From: Aquatica leii
Taxonomy: Eukaryota; Arthropoda; Insecta; Coleoptera; Lampyridae
Assembly (NCBI GenBank): GCA_035610365.1
Contig: CM069432.1
Span: forward strand, 186,853,027 to 186,917,026
Length of the DNA stretch: 64,000 bases
Reading direction: 5' to 3'
Positions 45,347 to 57,900 of this stretch are shown piece by piece. The notes below the pieces were generated by a model. The model had not been told where the DNA came from. It was given only the letters and a program-made list of their open reading frames with translations, and did not search any database. Made by a program: the position numbers and the translations under genes. Position 1 is the first letter of the stretch; the number at the start of each line of letters is the position of its first letter.

Positions 45347-45555
45347 TGTTGTCGGTGGTTTGAATACTTTGCTGTTTTTGTTTATTTACTTTAACTACAC
45401 CTTACAACTGTTCACTGTTCTTACATTACTCTCGCTTACCATTTACTTATCGCCCCACTTCTTACAACTCCTACCATTTAAAAGCTACCCTCGCTACTTT
45501 TCTACTTTTATGTACATTAAGAGGGGGGGGATATATTAACAAATAGTACTTAACA
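45347..45555 (-). repeat. BEL/Pao element LTR (5' on the minus strand)
   Basis: Partner of 41497-41713; the minus-strand start is TGTTAAGTACTATT at 45555. The inner boundary is uncertain by about 20 bp. Confidence 0.8.
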
Positions 45556-45633
45556 ATATTTTAAATTATTTATACTAAGTGTCGATTTTAAGTTTAGCTT
45601 GTTGAAATTTTATTATGGTTGTGGTTATTTTTA

Positions 45634-46727
45634 TGTAACGCTTACTTCGGGACGGGCGGTTTACCTGAAATAGAAAACTAAGGAACGGTACGATTTTCGG
45701 GCGCCCAATTTGTTCGAAGAGTTTGCTCTCCTGTTAGACGGTGTTCTTCGGGTAACTGCAGTAAAGACACGGTTGTCCAGGGCTACAAACATTTCTAAAA
45801 GCGGAGCTAGACGACGAAAATAAATACCACACTAAATATAACAACTTTACTTAATTTAAAAAAAAAACTGTAACGGTACGTTCGTTTCGGCGAGTTAATC
45901 GAATGGAGCGGAAGCGGCGAAAACAGCAACCAAGCAAACGTGAAATAAAAGATCAATGATTAATAGGCGTGCTTTCGGCAAGCGGTAACGTTGGTGACCT
46001 AGTAAGCATGCAGAAACGGTATTAACCGGTAGAAAGGATTATTCGGATTCGGTGAACAGACGTGGTTTATAGTGAAACCAGTACCCGTGCAAAAATCTCT
46101 CAACACGTTACTGGAACCCAGTATTGACGGCGTGTTACGCAGACCAAAGCCGGACACTACGAACACGTTGCCCGGTAAAAAATAGAGTGAAACCAGTAGT
46201 CGTGTGAAAGTATCTCATCACGTAACTGGAACTCAATGTTTACGGCGTGTTACGCAGGCCAAAGCCCGACACTACAAACACGACGCCCGGTAAGGAATAG
46301 AGTAGTTCAGCTAGTGCACTGGGACCCCGGACTCCTCTTCGGATTGAGCTTCAACTGGAACTGAAGTTCCTCCGTTAAGGCTCCGGTTTTATAGCGGACG
46401 GTCCGTAGAGTAAAAACAATTTTAAGCGGGGATAATCTACGCTGTGATTAGAGAAGCGACTTTAAGCGGGGATAGCGCGAGCTCCGATGCGCGTTCGATA
46501 TTCGGTAGAATTCCCTTAGATTATCTATTTACAAAAGGAAAACGGGTAATTAGTAGAATCTTATTAATAATAAATAAACATAAATTGAACTTAATAGTAG
46601 GGGATACAAGTAATTAAGACAGAATACAGCAAAACTCAAATGAAACAAACAATATACGTTAATATTAAATAAATATATAGAAAAATTAATTTTAAAACTA
46701 AACTTAAATTAGTAACGGTTCGTTACA
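45634..46727 (-). mobile_element. Solo LTR, 1.09 kb, with TTTA target duplication
   Basis: Begins TGTAACG (45634) and ends CGTTACA (46721-46727), a perfect 7-bp terminal inverted repeat of the TG...CA type, flanked on both sides by TTTA. No coding. A minus-strand TATAAAA at about 46387-46393 with initiator-like CAGTTCC some 30 bp on suggests transcription on the minus strand. Family unknown; gypsy-type is suggested by the 4-bp duplication. A long MITE is the alternative. Confidence 0.75.
46071..46300 (+). repeat. 115-bp tandem duplication inside the solo LTR
   Basis: Units 46071-46185 and 46186-46300, each beginning AGTGAAACCAGTA and containing GACGGCGTGTTACGCAG or a close variant. A start of a third unit (AGTAG...) follows. 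Confidence 0.85.
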
Positions 46728-49700
46728 TTTATGGCAATTATCCATTTCCATATTTTTTTCAAGAAATGTGTTGCCTTTTTGAGAAACGTTTTTATCACTT
46801 GACTCAAGAGTAGCTAAAAACGGCATCAAGGTTACTAAACAAGAATTTTTTTTGGTGGCGCTATTTTGCCTCTTTATAGTTTAGTTTTTTTTATTGCTTA
46901 GTAGCACTTGAAGAAGAATTATATTCAGTAGCAGTCGTGGAAAAATGTTATGTTAAATTGATACAAACAACGCGTCGTTTTTTGTGCTAATAACTATAGT
47001 ATTACTCAACAAATAATAAAGAAAACAATTTTACTATAATTTTTGGTTAAATTGTATTTAGAAATTTATAATGTAAACAAAAATCCGTGTATTTAACGTT
47101 TATCTATGAAAAATATTTTAATTAAAAAGCACATTTTTTTTAAATAATTTTTATTTAATTTCATGTAAAGGTAAAAGTGCATATACATATTTAAAACTTT
47201 TAATGCGTAAATGCATGCATATTTTATTAAGTTATCAAATGTACATTTACCTGTACTTTAATTATCTGCATTTAGTATAGTTTCACATTACTTCAAATAT
47301 GTCATTTCAACAAGTATTTTTAATTAAACACAAAGTTAAACCTATATACTGTCTGCAGTTACATAAAAATATTTTTTTCGATATTCTGAAATGACGTTTT
47401 TTCTTATCAGCTTCATATTTCACGTAATAAATGTTAATGAAATTTCTCTTATATTTAAAATTATCTGCCAGTCATAAAAAACATTTTTTGCAAAATTGCT
47501 ACATTTGCAATTGGTTTCCTTCCTACTCCCATTTACTTTTCGAGGGTTTCTCATTTAGTAGCTTGTCAAGTTGTATCTGTCCAATTGAAGTGTAAAACTT
47601 AGAAATCGTAGAAAATGTCTTTCTGGTCGATCGTTATAATATCAAGATTGTGTCAATATAAAAATGCACTGTAATGTAATAATTTGATGGATTTTGTGTT
47701 TGACAGTTGACAGTTTTTCAACATTTCTATTGCCATCTAATACATAAATATAAAATATTAATGTAACAATAAAATATAAAAACAATTCATTTTTCTTAAT
47801 TTTAAAAAGCGTTTTTTAAATTAGCTATAAAGCAAGCTTTAAGCTTTAGTTTGTCAAAAAGCAAACTCGTCGATTTTTGTTACAAATTATTTTCTAATAG
47901 TATATTTATTTGTGTTTATAATGTAACTGCAATTTGACATACTTCTGTTAATTTTTAATAACACGTAGGTACTTAACTTATTTGATAAACTTATTTGAAT
48001 TGTCACTATCAACAGTCGGAGATTCTATTTTGTTCACTGTAAACTTTGTAATGCAACATAAATAAAAGCGTTGTGTTGTAGTAATTTAATCTAATTATAA
48101 ACACATTACCCTCAATTTATTTCCTAATGAGATCTCGCCGCTCAATATTCTTATTTAAATAAAAGAAAGAGGGAATTTATTTGTGTTACTTAAGAGTAAA
48201 TTTAACGAAATCCATTTGAAGCGAATAATCTGACTTTTAAAATACGTCTAAATGTGAAGAATCTGAATAAAACGCCAATATTCGAAAGATTTTTTTAACA
48301 ATATTTTCTTCAGAAGTAACAAAGATATTTTTTGGTCTTATCGTAAAACTTATGCGTACCTATCGTCAAAATTTATGTAGTACATAGTTTAACAGGTCGC
48401 TACGTTCATTTTTTCAATATTTCATAAGGTAAAAGCTCATTTTTTTTCTAACTTTCTTATATGTTTACTGGCTTCTATATAAATTTGTAATATTTTCATC
48501 AAGCACGATTCAAACCGCACGATGAAAATTTTATAAATATATTGGAATTTCTCTCACGGTGTAAACGTAATAGCTTTAACCCTTTTGTTAGAAATTATAC
48601 GCCCAAAACCACTTAACTTTTGACTAACCATTATCAAAATAACTTTTGCGCATTCAAGTTAGAAAGTTTATGCAGGTCTCTATTATTTACAGACAAATTT
48701 GTAGTTAGATGCAAGAACATCATATATTAAGAGCGTTTGTATTCAATGAAAATCTTGTACGAGGGTTAATTAATGTAGTTAACATGTTAAATTAACTAGA
48801 GCATGTCGGAGAAGTGTATTATAGTTACCAATACAACAAAATATTTTTTATGAATAACAAAACTTTTGAATTAAAATTTTATTTAAAAAAAAATTACTTT
48901 AAATAAAAATTTTAAAACAATGTAAAATTAACATGTTTAGTTTTCTTAAATATTCAATAGTTATAATTTCAGACAAAACCATTAACCATATTTCACAAAA
49001 TTTCATTTAAGCTGTTAAACTGGTATAGTCAAAAGTGTATACAAACCAAACAAATGTGTTAGTTAAAGACGCTAGTAATTGCTCAAATAATATCTGTAAA
49101 ATTAAACTGCAAAAGTATTACAAAAGCTGTTTGTCAAAAACAGTTTTCAGCTAAAAATATACTAGTAATTAAAATGATTATGCAGTTAACTAAAAAACTA
49201 GTAATCTATTTACTTTAATTATTTTACATTGTACAATTAGTAAAACTAACACAATAGATAAATGTTGAAAAAATTAATCTATATTTGTTTGTCAAAATTA
49301 TGTCTAAACTTAATCTCTAGAATTTTATTGATAAATCGTTTTGCTTCAATAATGTTGGGTTTTTTAATATGCTACCGTCATAAGAAGTTACTTATATCCA
49401 GCAATAACATTAATCGTCAAATTTGTGTTTTTATTTAAAAAAAAGCAAAAAATTAAAGTTTTTATTATTAAAAAAAAATTTTAGTTTAATAATGTTTTAA
49501 CGTACTCACTTGTTAACTATTAAAGTAGACTCATGGCAACTAAAAATGAATATTACCTAATAACAATTTTCATCTAAACAACAGTATTTTTATTTAGCAT
49601 AAACATATTTAATTTAAAAAGAAGTTTAATAAATGACTAGCAATTTTGTAACAGTGTTAGTTATTTATGGCGACAATTAATAGTTTTTTTTTATAATAAT

Positions 49701-49860
49701 CAATTAATTAATACTAATATATTAAACAAAAAGCAATTATTTGTACATATCTGTAAATAAATAATTTTTTTAAATTAAAAATTTGCAATTTACGTTCAAA
49801 TTTAACACAATAAGGTAACAAATACAATGGTACGGTTACTTTATCCTCCTTATTTAACTT
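46728..49860. other. 3.1-kb AT-rich region without genes
   Basis: No open frame of note and no similarity recognised on either strand. Confidence 0.45.
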
Positions 49861-49867
49861 TAATTAA

Positions 49868-50650
49868 CACTATTGGATTCTTCGTTTAAGGAGGGGCATA
49901 AACAAAACTGCTTAGTTTTTCTTTATGGCGACGTTTCGTGCACTAAATGTGCACTTCATCAGGCCACTGCAATTTATTATCGTAAGTACACAACTATCTA
50001 ATCAAATAAGTTAGCAGTAACTAATTACAGATGTAAACATAACAACACTAGACGTAAGAACTTACGTAGAATATTTGAGCAATTACTCCAAAGTTTGACA
50101 AACATGAACACGTCCTAAGCTTACAATCTAATTTATACACTACACTGTGTTTTTCAGTTATGTCAGTTTTATCTTTCGTTCTGCTGTAAAACATGTTGTA
50201 AATAGTATTAGTGTTATACATTATTATTTTGATGTTATCTGTTTTTAAGATCGGAATTAATCTTTTTGTTAGGTTTGGAACATTTATGATTTTCGTGTAC
50301 ATATTATTAGTGTTAGAGTTAGCTTTAAGATTAGTCGTAGTTAGATTTACAGATGGTGAAGTATTAGTAGCTGTGGTAGTGTATGTTAATAATTTATTTG
50401 CTATATTCTAGTATAGTTGTTATTTTTTAGTATCTGCTTTAAAATGATAAAAATGTTTGCATAGAATTGTGGACTACTTAAAACTAACATTTTATTTTTC
50501 ATAGCCTTGATGATATTAACCTTTTGATAATGTGGGGGTTTGGATAAATAATTGATCGTTCTGTTTGAGGCTACAGGTTTGGTGTACCAATCACTAACTA
50601 TAGTATTACTAATAAAGTAAGATTGGTATAATACAGTGTGGTGTAGCACC
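49868..50650 (-). mobile_element. Penelope-like element 3' fragment with intact hammerhead
   Basis: Minus strand: RT C-terminus (50600-50480, DWYTKPVASNRTINYLSKPPHYQK and AMKNKMLVLS), linker with IINVPNLTKRLIPIL (50295-50250) and a short VVYKLDC stub of the GIY-YIG domain (50170-50150). The rest of the nuclease is deleted, and then comes the terminal repeat (50010-49868) with the hammerhead. Same family as the fragment at 16113-16261. Confidence 0.85.
49925..49967 (-). ncRNA. Hammerhead ribozyme of the PLE terminal repeat, best-preserved copy
   Basis: Minus strand: stem I GUGGC (49967-49963) pairs with GCCAU (49929-49925). Core CUGAUGA is 49962-49956, then the family's extra A. Stem II is six perfect pairs (GUGCAC 49954-49949 with GUGCAC 49943-49938) around AUUUA; GAA is 49937-49935. 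The palindromic helix III ACGU is 49934-49931 and C17 of GUC is 49930. Predicted active, probably as a dimer. Confidence 0.92.
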
Positions 50651-50651
50651 G

Positions 50652-50861
50652 TTGACAGGTCAAGAATGGTGCATTATTGAAAAAACCGTTGAGGCACTTA
50701 AAATTTTTGATGTTGTCACGACTGAAATTAATGCGGAAGTAGTATATTCACTGATCTCTATAATAATATGGATAGCTGATACTTATGAGAAAAAAAATAA
50801 ATATGGGATTAGACTGCGTAGAATACAGCGCCACACAATACTGAGATTAGAACTAAATTAA
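50652..50861 (+). pseudogene. hAT transposase scrap
   Basis: WCIIEKTVEALKIFDVVTTEINAEVVYSLISIIIWI resembles the segment after the catalytic region of ZBED/hAT transposases (pattern W.....VLK.FE.AT.EIS.E). Only about 45 residues are convincing; the first residues overlap the PLE junction and the end is unrelated. Confidence 0.55.
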
Positions 50862-51021
50862 ACAAATTTTACTTTACAACAGTACCGTTATTTCAAAGCA
50901 AAACAAAATTTATGATCATTCATTTTGTTGAAATTGCATAGAAATTTACGGAATTGCATAAAACGGTATAAAGTTTTGTGAAGTTTAATGGCTTTAATCA
51001 AATTTCAGTTTGTTTCAATAA

Positions 51022-51398
51022 GATTATACAAAAAAAAACACAGTTAAACAGTAATTTTAACTCGCTTAAGAATTAATCACTCATGCTTAACCCATTTATG
51101 GATTTAACGATCGAACGCATGACAAAATTGCAAAGAAATTTAGAAAATTAAAGAACATAACATACATATTGAAATAAGAATTCAAAGCACAAGCTACTAA
51201 TGTGCTCAAACCATTTTCTAAATATTTTTAAACAAACTAATCTATTTAGAAAATATCTTACAAAAATATTAATATTTATGACAATTGCACTAACAATTAA
51301 ACTGTCACAAAAAATATGGTTAGCGCTACATTTTAGTTCTTGTCTCAGTAATGAGAGGCGCTGATGATTTTTCTAAAAGTTTCAATGTCAGACTACGG
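51022..51398 (-). repeat. Dispersed ~380-bp repeat, copy 2
   Basis: Reverse-complement partner of 2770-3149. It lies between the hAT scrap and the DDE transposase. Confidence 0.7.
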
Positions 51399-51709
51399 TA
51401 TCATCGATGCACGTCATTAACGTCAGTGACGTCAGTTATTCAACCATGTTGTCGGTATTGTCATGTAAGCTTACTGTTTTTGTACATTCTGTATATTACA
51501 TTGCGAATTACGTTTTCATTAAGTTTCTACAGTAGTAATAGGTTTATTGAAGTAATTTAAAATCAAAAACGTTTAAGCACAGTGAAATCATGTATAGTAC
51601 AGATTAAACGTAACTTTAATACATAAAACAACGAAATGAGCAACATCTTGAGTAACAATTGGTTTTATAAAAATGTTCAGTTTTAAAAACACTATGAACC
51701 TCATTTACT

Positions 51710-53150
51710 TTAATCATCACTATCTGAAGATTCCGATGAAGTTGAATCGTTTAAACCAACATTAATTATTAAAGGTTCAACTGTAATGTCTAAAAACTTT
51801 TCTCGGTTATACCACTCTTGTATTAGTTTTTCTGTATGAAACTCACACTTTTCCCATACCTCGGAAGTACATTGTTGTAGTGTTTTGTTCCACATTGAAA
51901 TTACTGTTTCATCTCCATACCCATCCCTACCAATGTGTTTATTGTAATATGACTTTGCATGGGCCCATATTATTTCGATTGGATTAAACTCGCAATGATA
52001 GGGTGGTAGTCGTAGCACTTCATGTCCGTTTTGTTGTAACAGTTCGTCCACTTCATATTTCTTTTCTTTCTTGTGCTGTTTAGCTATGTCAAGTAATTCA
52101 CTTTTGAACATGTTAGCATCATACGAAATATTATTTTTGTTTAGCCAAGAAATTAAATCAGATTTGTTCCAACTTGACGAAGCCTTTTTTTCTAGTAACA
52201 TGGAATGATATGATGCATTATCCAACACTATAATTGATGATTCTTTCAAATTATTAAGTAAACGTTCTACAATCCATTTTTTAAATGTTTCACCATTCAT
52301 ATCTCCATGATAATATTCATGCTGAGGTTTAAATAAAAACAATAACGAAGCATTCTTGACAAATCAGGATTTTATACCGGCATGTACGTATAAATAAATA
52401 AATCGTTTTCCATCGTAGCCCTCAGATTTACGTATACTTTTTAAATTATCATCTTGCCACGATCTCTCCATACTTCTTTTAGCAAATATCCAAGTTTCAT
52501 CCATAAAAACTACTTCACGTGGAAATTTTGTGTTTAGATTTTCTATGTAACGTTTTAGAAATTTAATCCTCATAAGGGCTATACGTGAAGTCTCCATTAA
52601 GGATCTACGGTGATGGTCTTTCTTGAATTTAAAGCCAATTTCATGCAGAGTTCTATTTAAAGTGCGATCACTTAACAATACATGTTTATGTTTGAGTTCG
52701 CTGTTTAGGGGATTCACAGTCACATGTTGTTCTAGAAAAAGTTAGTTTTTAGAAAAATTCTGAAGGTTGCTTTCATCAAAACTTACTGTTTGTGTACATC
52801 GTATAAAACGTGTTTCTTATAGTCATTTTTTAAGATTCTGGCAAGTCTACAGTTTTTAACTTCCTTCGTGACCTTTTCTTTCCAAGACTTGATAACACTG
52901 GATTCAAGTTGTGTTCAGACTTTATCCGCTTAACAGAAGCTAAGCTTATGCCCAATGCAGTTGAAACTCTCTGTAAATAATTTATTGTGATGCAAGTTAA
53001 TCATTTATTTCTTTAGCTTACCTCTTGAACAGACGTTAATAGGATCAAAAGATCCCCATTATCCTTTTCTTGTTGAAAGTATGAAAGTAAATTAACCACC
53101 ATTTGGCAACACTGAGAGCGTAATGTTTTACCTTGTATAAAACCCCACAT
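51710..53150 (-). pseudogene. IS630/Tc1/mariner-superfamily transposase, two introns, two stops
   Basis: Minus strand. Exon 1, 53150-53022 (43 codons from ATG); intron 1, 53021-52971 (GT...AG, 51 bp); exon 2, 52970-52787; intron 2, 52786-52732 (GT...AG, 55 bp); exon 3, 52731-51710. Phases fit and give 444 residues. Exon 2 opens with the helix-turn-helix RVSTALGISLASVKRIKSE. Exon 3 has VVFMDETWIF (first Asp), IIVLDNASYHS (second Asp) and LPPYHCEFNPIEIIWAHAK (Glu), with 81 residues between Asp 2 and Glu, then YYNKHIGRDGYGDE and an acidic Ser-rich tail. Such wide D-E spacing matches the DD82E ('Sailor') group as I remember it. Only two in-frame stops (TAA near 52825, TGA near 52365) spoil it. 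Terminal inverted repeats were not resolved. Confidence 0.85.
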
Positions 53151-53597
53151 GTGTTTGTTCTAAAAAGAACAGTTTGAAATACAATAATGCAAAATACTAA
53201 TAACCAAAGATACAAAACGAAGCGAAAATGACAGCAAACCGTGTTTGACAAAACGTCAACTTGATTGAAGTCAATTGAATAACTTTATTCATAACGCATG
53301 CAATCAAGTTTTCATCTTTGTTTTACACATAGTTTATGTCTTGCGTATATAATAGTTTGTATGTTATTTCTTACATCAGTAGGTAATGACGTAGAGATCT
53401 TCTCTTACGGCAAGAACTTTATAAAGATCAGTGAGTATATTACATAATGAGTAATGAATGGTTCTCATTGTCAACGAGTATGTGAATTTGCAGCCGAGTC
53501 GAAGACGAGGCTGGCAATTCATACGAGTTGGCAATACACATTCATTACGAATTATACACTATACTTTTTCTACTACTTTAATATGTTTATTTATTAA
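53151..53597. other. Spacer, nothing recognised
   Basis: Probably includes the 5' end of the DDE transposon; I could not pair a terminal inverted repeat with sequence below 51710. Confidence 0.4.
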
Positions 53598-53598
53598 C

Positions 53599-53661
<63 letters not shown>

Positions 53662-53688
53662 TATAAAAATAATAATAATAATAATAAT
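53598..53688 (+). repeat. (AAT)n microsatellite, tail of the LINE
   Basis: About 90 bp of AAT repeats with a short interruption. On the minus strand it is an (ATT)n run directly following the LINE 3' UTR, the usual tail of CR1/L2-like elements. Confidence 0.9.
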
Positions 53689-55083
53689 GTTTATTGTGTA
53701 AATAAAATAACATTTATTAATACACAAAAGGACAAGGTTCGGTATACCGTTCTTCCACCCTGCCTATAAGAACCATAATTTAAATATAACATGTTCTAGA
53801 ACATTAACTTAATCTTAAATAACATATTTAACATTGAATTAAACATTTAACTTAACGCATTTCTTAAAACTAAAACCTAAAAAATTATTCTATAATACCT
53901 GAGCTTTAGTTATTATCTTTTATCAACTGTTTTACACATTGTTTAAAAGTTTTTTCTGTTAAAACTAATAAATGAATAACAAAATTTAACGTTTTTGCAG
54001 CAGAATATGAAAAACCATGTTCAAATTTATAGGTGCTGTGTTTCGGAAGAGAGTAATTGTCAGTTCTAATGTTTATAGAATGCTTGCTGCATCTTAGAGC
54101 TAATAATTTATATAAGTAATTTGGTTGCTTGTGTTTTATTAACTTATAAAGAAATATGCAATATAAATATTTAACTCTTTGTGATATATTAAGTTCATTA
54201 GAAAAGTCTAAATATGGCGAGATATGATCTCTCCATGGTACGCAATAGGAAAATCTTATGCCAGCGTTCTTTTTTTTTGTAACTTGTCTCTGTACGACTT
54301 ATTTAAAAAATTGTAGTATATTGTAGAGCAATAATCTATTTTTGGATAAATTAGTGCTTTTATTAGTTTTAGTTTTGTGTCATTTGTTAAAGTATATTTT
54401 AATTGTTGCATCATTTTTAGTTTTAAAAGACAAATTTTGTATATTGCATTAGCATGATCTTCAAAACATAACTGTTCATCAATAATCAATCCTAAGCTTT
54501 TAGTTTTGTGTACAAAATTTATGGCAACATTATGCATAGATAAATTTACTTGACTTAATATTATTTTTGATTTCGTTCTTTTATGTCCAATGCATAAAGC
54601 AACCGTTTTACTAGGATTGACTTTTAATCCATTGTTATTGCACCAGTTATAAAAACTATTAAGATCGTCGTTTATTTTTAAAGCAGTGTCGGTAATATCT
54701 GAGGGCAAGCATGATAAATACAATTGCATATCATCAGCATATAAGTGATAGTTCATATAGTTAATGGATTGATTAATATCATATATAAATATAGAAAATA
54801 AAATAGGTCCTAGTATACTGCCTTGTGGTACTCCACTTTTAGTTGACATTGAACTAGATGTTTTATTATTATACACCACTATCTGATTACGAGAACTTAA
54901 ATAATTACTGAACCAATTCAAAGCGTTTTTATTAAACCCAATATAATGTAGTTTAGAACACAAATGCTCCCAATGAACTAAATCAAATGCTTTGCTTTGG
55001 TCCAGTAGTACAAGAAACGTGACTTCAGATTTATCCATAGCAATACTGATGTCATCTACAATTTTTAACAGTGCAGTTTGCGT
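53689..55083 (-). mobile_element. 5'-truncated CR1/L2-like LINE
   Basis: Minus-strand non-LTR reverse transcriptase. The open frame 55038-54256 has FLVLLDQSKAFDLVHWEHL (palm motif A), WFSNYLSSRNQIVVYNN, KSGVPQGSILGPILFSIFI, and YHLYADDMQLYLS (catalytic YADD intact). NNNGLKVNPSKTVALCIG, KSLGLIIDEQLCFEDH and KLIKALIYPKIDYCSTIYY follow. After a frameshift near 54260 the C-terminus goes on: HKQPNYLYKLLALRCSKHSINIRTDNY to about 53920. The 3' UTR ends with AATAAA-like signals and the (ATT)n tail. The start is lost at about 55083. The long undamaged RT frame points to fairly recent insertion. Confidence 0.9.
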
Positions 55084-56990
55084 TTAATTTTAATTTTAAT
55101 CAACTAAATTAAACTTTTTACGAAAACAAATTACGCGACAAATTAATAATATAAATTTAAAAATTTGTGTTGGTACACCTAAAATGACAACTAAAAATTA
55201 TATGTCAAAACTTTGTATTTATTTTATTTCAATTTGTTAGTGTTTATTCTACTAGTTATAAGTGTAACTATTATTTGATTTTTAGCTATTCACCTCTATT
55301 TAGAAAAATTGTAAGTATAATTTACTTGCTTTAAATACATGCAATTTTAGTTACCTTTAAATCATTTACTATTTTAATTTTTTTAGTACATTGATTTCAA
55401 GCAAAAATTAATATGAATGAACTGAGTCAGTTTAAAAATATGAACTATTTGCTTTTACAATTAATAAATAAAAGAAATCTATTTATGAAAAAGCCTGAAT
55501 TGTTAACAATGTCTTAAAGTTCTACCAACAAATTAATTTTTCTTAAATATGTTGCCGTTTAATTACAAGAAAATCGCTACTAAATACCAACGTTTACTAA
55601 CATAACTCAAAATATTTAATTTACAAACACACATTTTTTACTCTTTACATACCGTTGAAACTAATGTAATAGCATCCAAACGGTTCTATATGATTTCGTT
55701 TTCAAATTTTAGAATTTTGGTGCACTGCATATTTGTACACGTTTTTTAAATTATGCTTTCATAATTCATTATCCTGTACTGTAGTAACTTTGACCTGTAC
55801 GGAAACAAAATTGGTCAAAAACAATGCACAGTGTTGTCTAATCGCAAGTAAACGTGCAATGTGTCGTATTATCTGTTAGTCGTAAATAAAAAATTATCGT
55901 TTCCCAGTTACACCTCCCCTCGAAGTCAAGCAAATGTTAAAAAATTTCAAAAATTTAATGAGTCGTTGTTTTAAACATGTTCAAGAAAATGAATTAATTT
56001 GTCAAGTTACAATTCTTGACCGTATTGTCATCGTTTTAGTCATACCATTCGAGTCACAGTATAAAAAACATGTACTAATTCAATTTGAACAAATTCGATT
56101 AAAAGTTGATAACTAGTTCACTTAAATAAGTAGTTTATTATACCAATTTGTTCGCAAACTACCCATGATTACTGATGAGTCTCATAAGGCGCTCACAAGA
56201 CATCGAAGAAAAGATAGACATTATACATATATTCTGATTTTCAACATTTTAAGCTAGCTTCACTGGTACAATTGTAGTTATGTCTCTGTATATGTGAAAT
56301 ATAAATAAACCGTCGGCAGTCGAACAAAGCCAAGCAGTAACTAAAAACCTATAAATAATTTCTGATAAATTAATTGCGGCGATCTATAAGAAAGCACGTA
56401 CTTATCTTATTTACGAGCTATAAGCGTTATTTTTTTGTGACGACTCACGGAAAGCGAAACGAAACAAGTGTGCGAAAACTGCGAAATTGCAGAGATGACA
56501 TATGTCATGATGCAGCACTTAAACACCAATTTCTTCTCTAAACAATTTTTAGTCCTGCATAATATTTGCTTGTATTCTCAATTTTCACAATTAAGCGGTA
56601 AAATTTTTTTCACTTGGCATCAATTAATTTAATTCCTAGGTATGTACATTATAGATATAAATTTTATGCGCTTTGTACTCTTACCATATTAACACATTTA
56701 CTGTATTACGGGATCTATATGTCCGTACGATACTTTTTTCACAGACGAACAAAAATTTTCATAACTCTCGTAAGTGCATTTACGATATCTCAGTACATAT
56801 TTAACCAAAGCTAACGAGTTAGGTATCATTTTTTTGTTTAAGCAACGCGGACTTAATAATACAGTTAAACAATACGGAGTATATGTGACTGTTATCGACA
56901 AATTGATCCGTTTTGGTGGTACGGGATAAATAGATCCCGTATGACGTTGCGCTACAATTAGTGGTGTAACCTTACTTGTGGTCAGGTGTC
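55084..56990. other. AT-rich spacer
   Basis: Short open frames at 55934-56116 and 56614-56814 resemble no protein I know and have no supporting signals. Confidence 0.4.
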
Positions 56991-57034
56991 TACTGTTATA
57001 ATTAGTATACGGTATATGTTTGTATTATAATACA

Positions 57035-57900
57035 TGCAGACCCTATACCGCCAAATACGAAAGATACTGAAAATCATAACCGCAGTGACAAAAAAGATGC
57101 TATGAGTGCTAGAGAAGCGAAACATAAACATAAGCAATAGAAAAATAATAGTAAAATGTACAGGAATCCAAAAAAAAAGCATAGTACGCCAAAATTTACA
57201 AAGAATACTTGATATAATACTTCCACAATGTTCTATACCACTTTTGAGGAAAAGTCTTTAATTGATCGTAATAGATGTCAAATGTGAAAGCGGCTCGCTA
57301 TTTTGTATGCCCAGATTGCAAATTTAGAAAACAAAGAATGAATGCAGTAAAACTAAGCGAAAAATACAAGAAAAGATATTTAAAGTTAAAACCTAAAAAT
57401 GCTGATCCACAATTACCAGAACAAGTTTCTAATGATGCAAAGAAAAATTTATCTTTTGCGAAAGTAATTTGAAGGCCAAAAAATTAGTTACAATAATCTT
57501 AGAAATAAACATAAAGAAAAAAATTTTAAAGCTAAAATCACTGCTGCATATATCAAAAAAAAATTTTAATCATGATACTTTCAAAAAACAAAAACTTTAA
57601 AAAATAAGCACTAACATGCTGAACGTTAGGGACGATGTTATTAACTTTTTAGAAAAAGATAAAAACCCGCAAATGTGTTTGGGAAAGATTATCTTAAATT
57701 CAAAGGTTGGATACAACAAAAGCGTGTACTTTGTGACACGCTTCATAACTTCCATCAAAAGTTTTTACCTATAGTCAATTACAAAATGAGCTCTTATTTA
57801 TGTTGATTACAGTAAAAAGTACAATGAAGAAATACAAGCTGTTCACTTTGTTAGACCAAACAGCAAATAACGATGTATACAGGAGTACTATTTTTGCGCA
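57035..57900 (+). pseudogene. Decayed insect repeat protein, unnamed family
   Basis: Fragments in several frames: a basic Lys-rich N-terminal part (57040-57130), a small frame 57275-57472 with CPDCKFRKQRMNAVKLSEKYKKRYLKLK, then VINFLEKDKNPQMCLGK (57635-57680), QQKRVLCDTLHNFHQKFLPIVNYKMS (57715-57785). The last two resemble a motif string (FLERD...PGK...KQKR.LLD...LH.KFL) that recurs in many repetitive insect proteins with a Cys2-His2-like core. I cannot name the transposon superfamily. Heavily broken. Confidence 0.45.

Noticed and set aside
45690..45720. GGGCGCCCAA segment as a primer binding site
   Set aside because: It lies well inside the 45634-46727 element rather than next to an LTR end, so it cannot serve as a primer site there.
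51400..53300. Terminal inverted repeats of the DDE transposon (TGACGT.../GTTGACG...)
   Set aside because: Only weak, gapped similarity between 51415-51465 and the complement of 53220-53270; not good enough to call.
53458..53769. Poly-Asn protein on the plus strand
   Set aside because: It is the translated AAT tail of the LINE.
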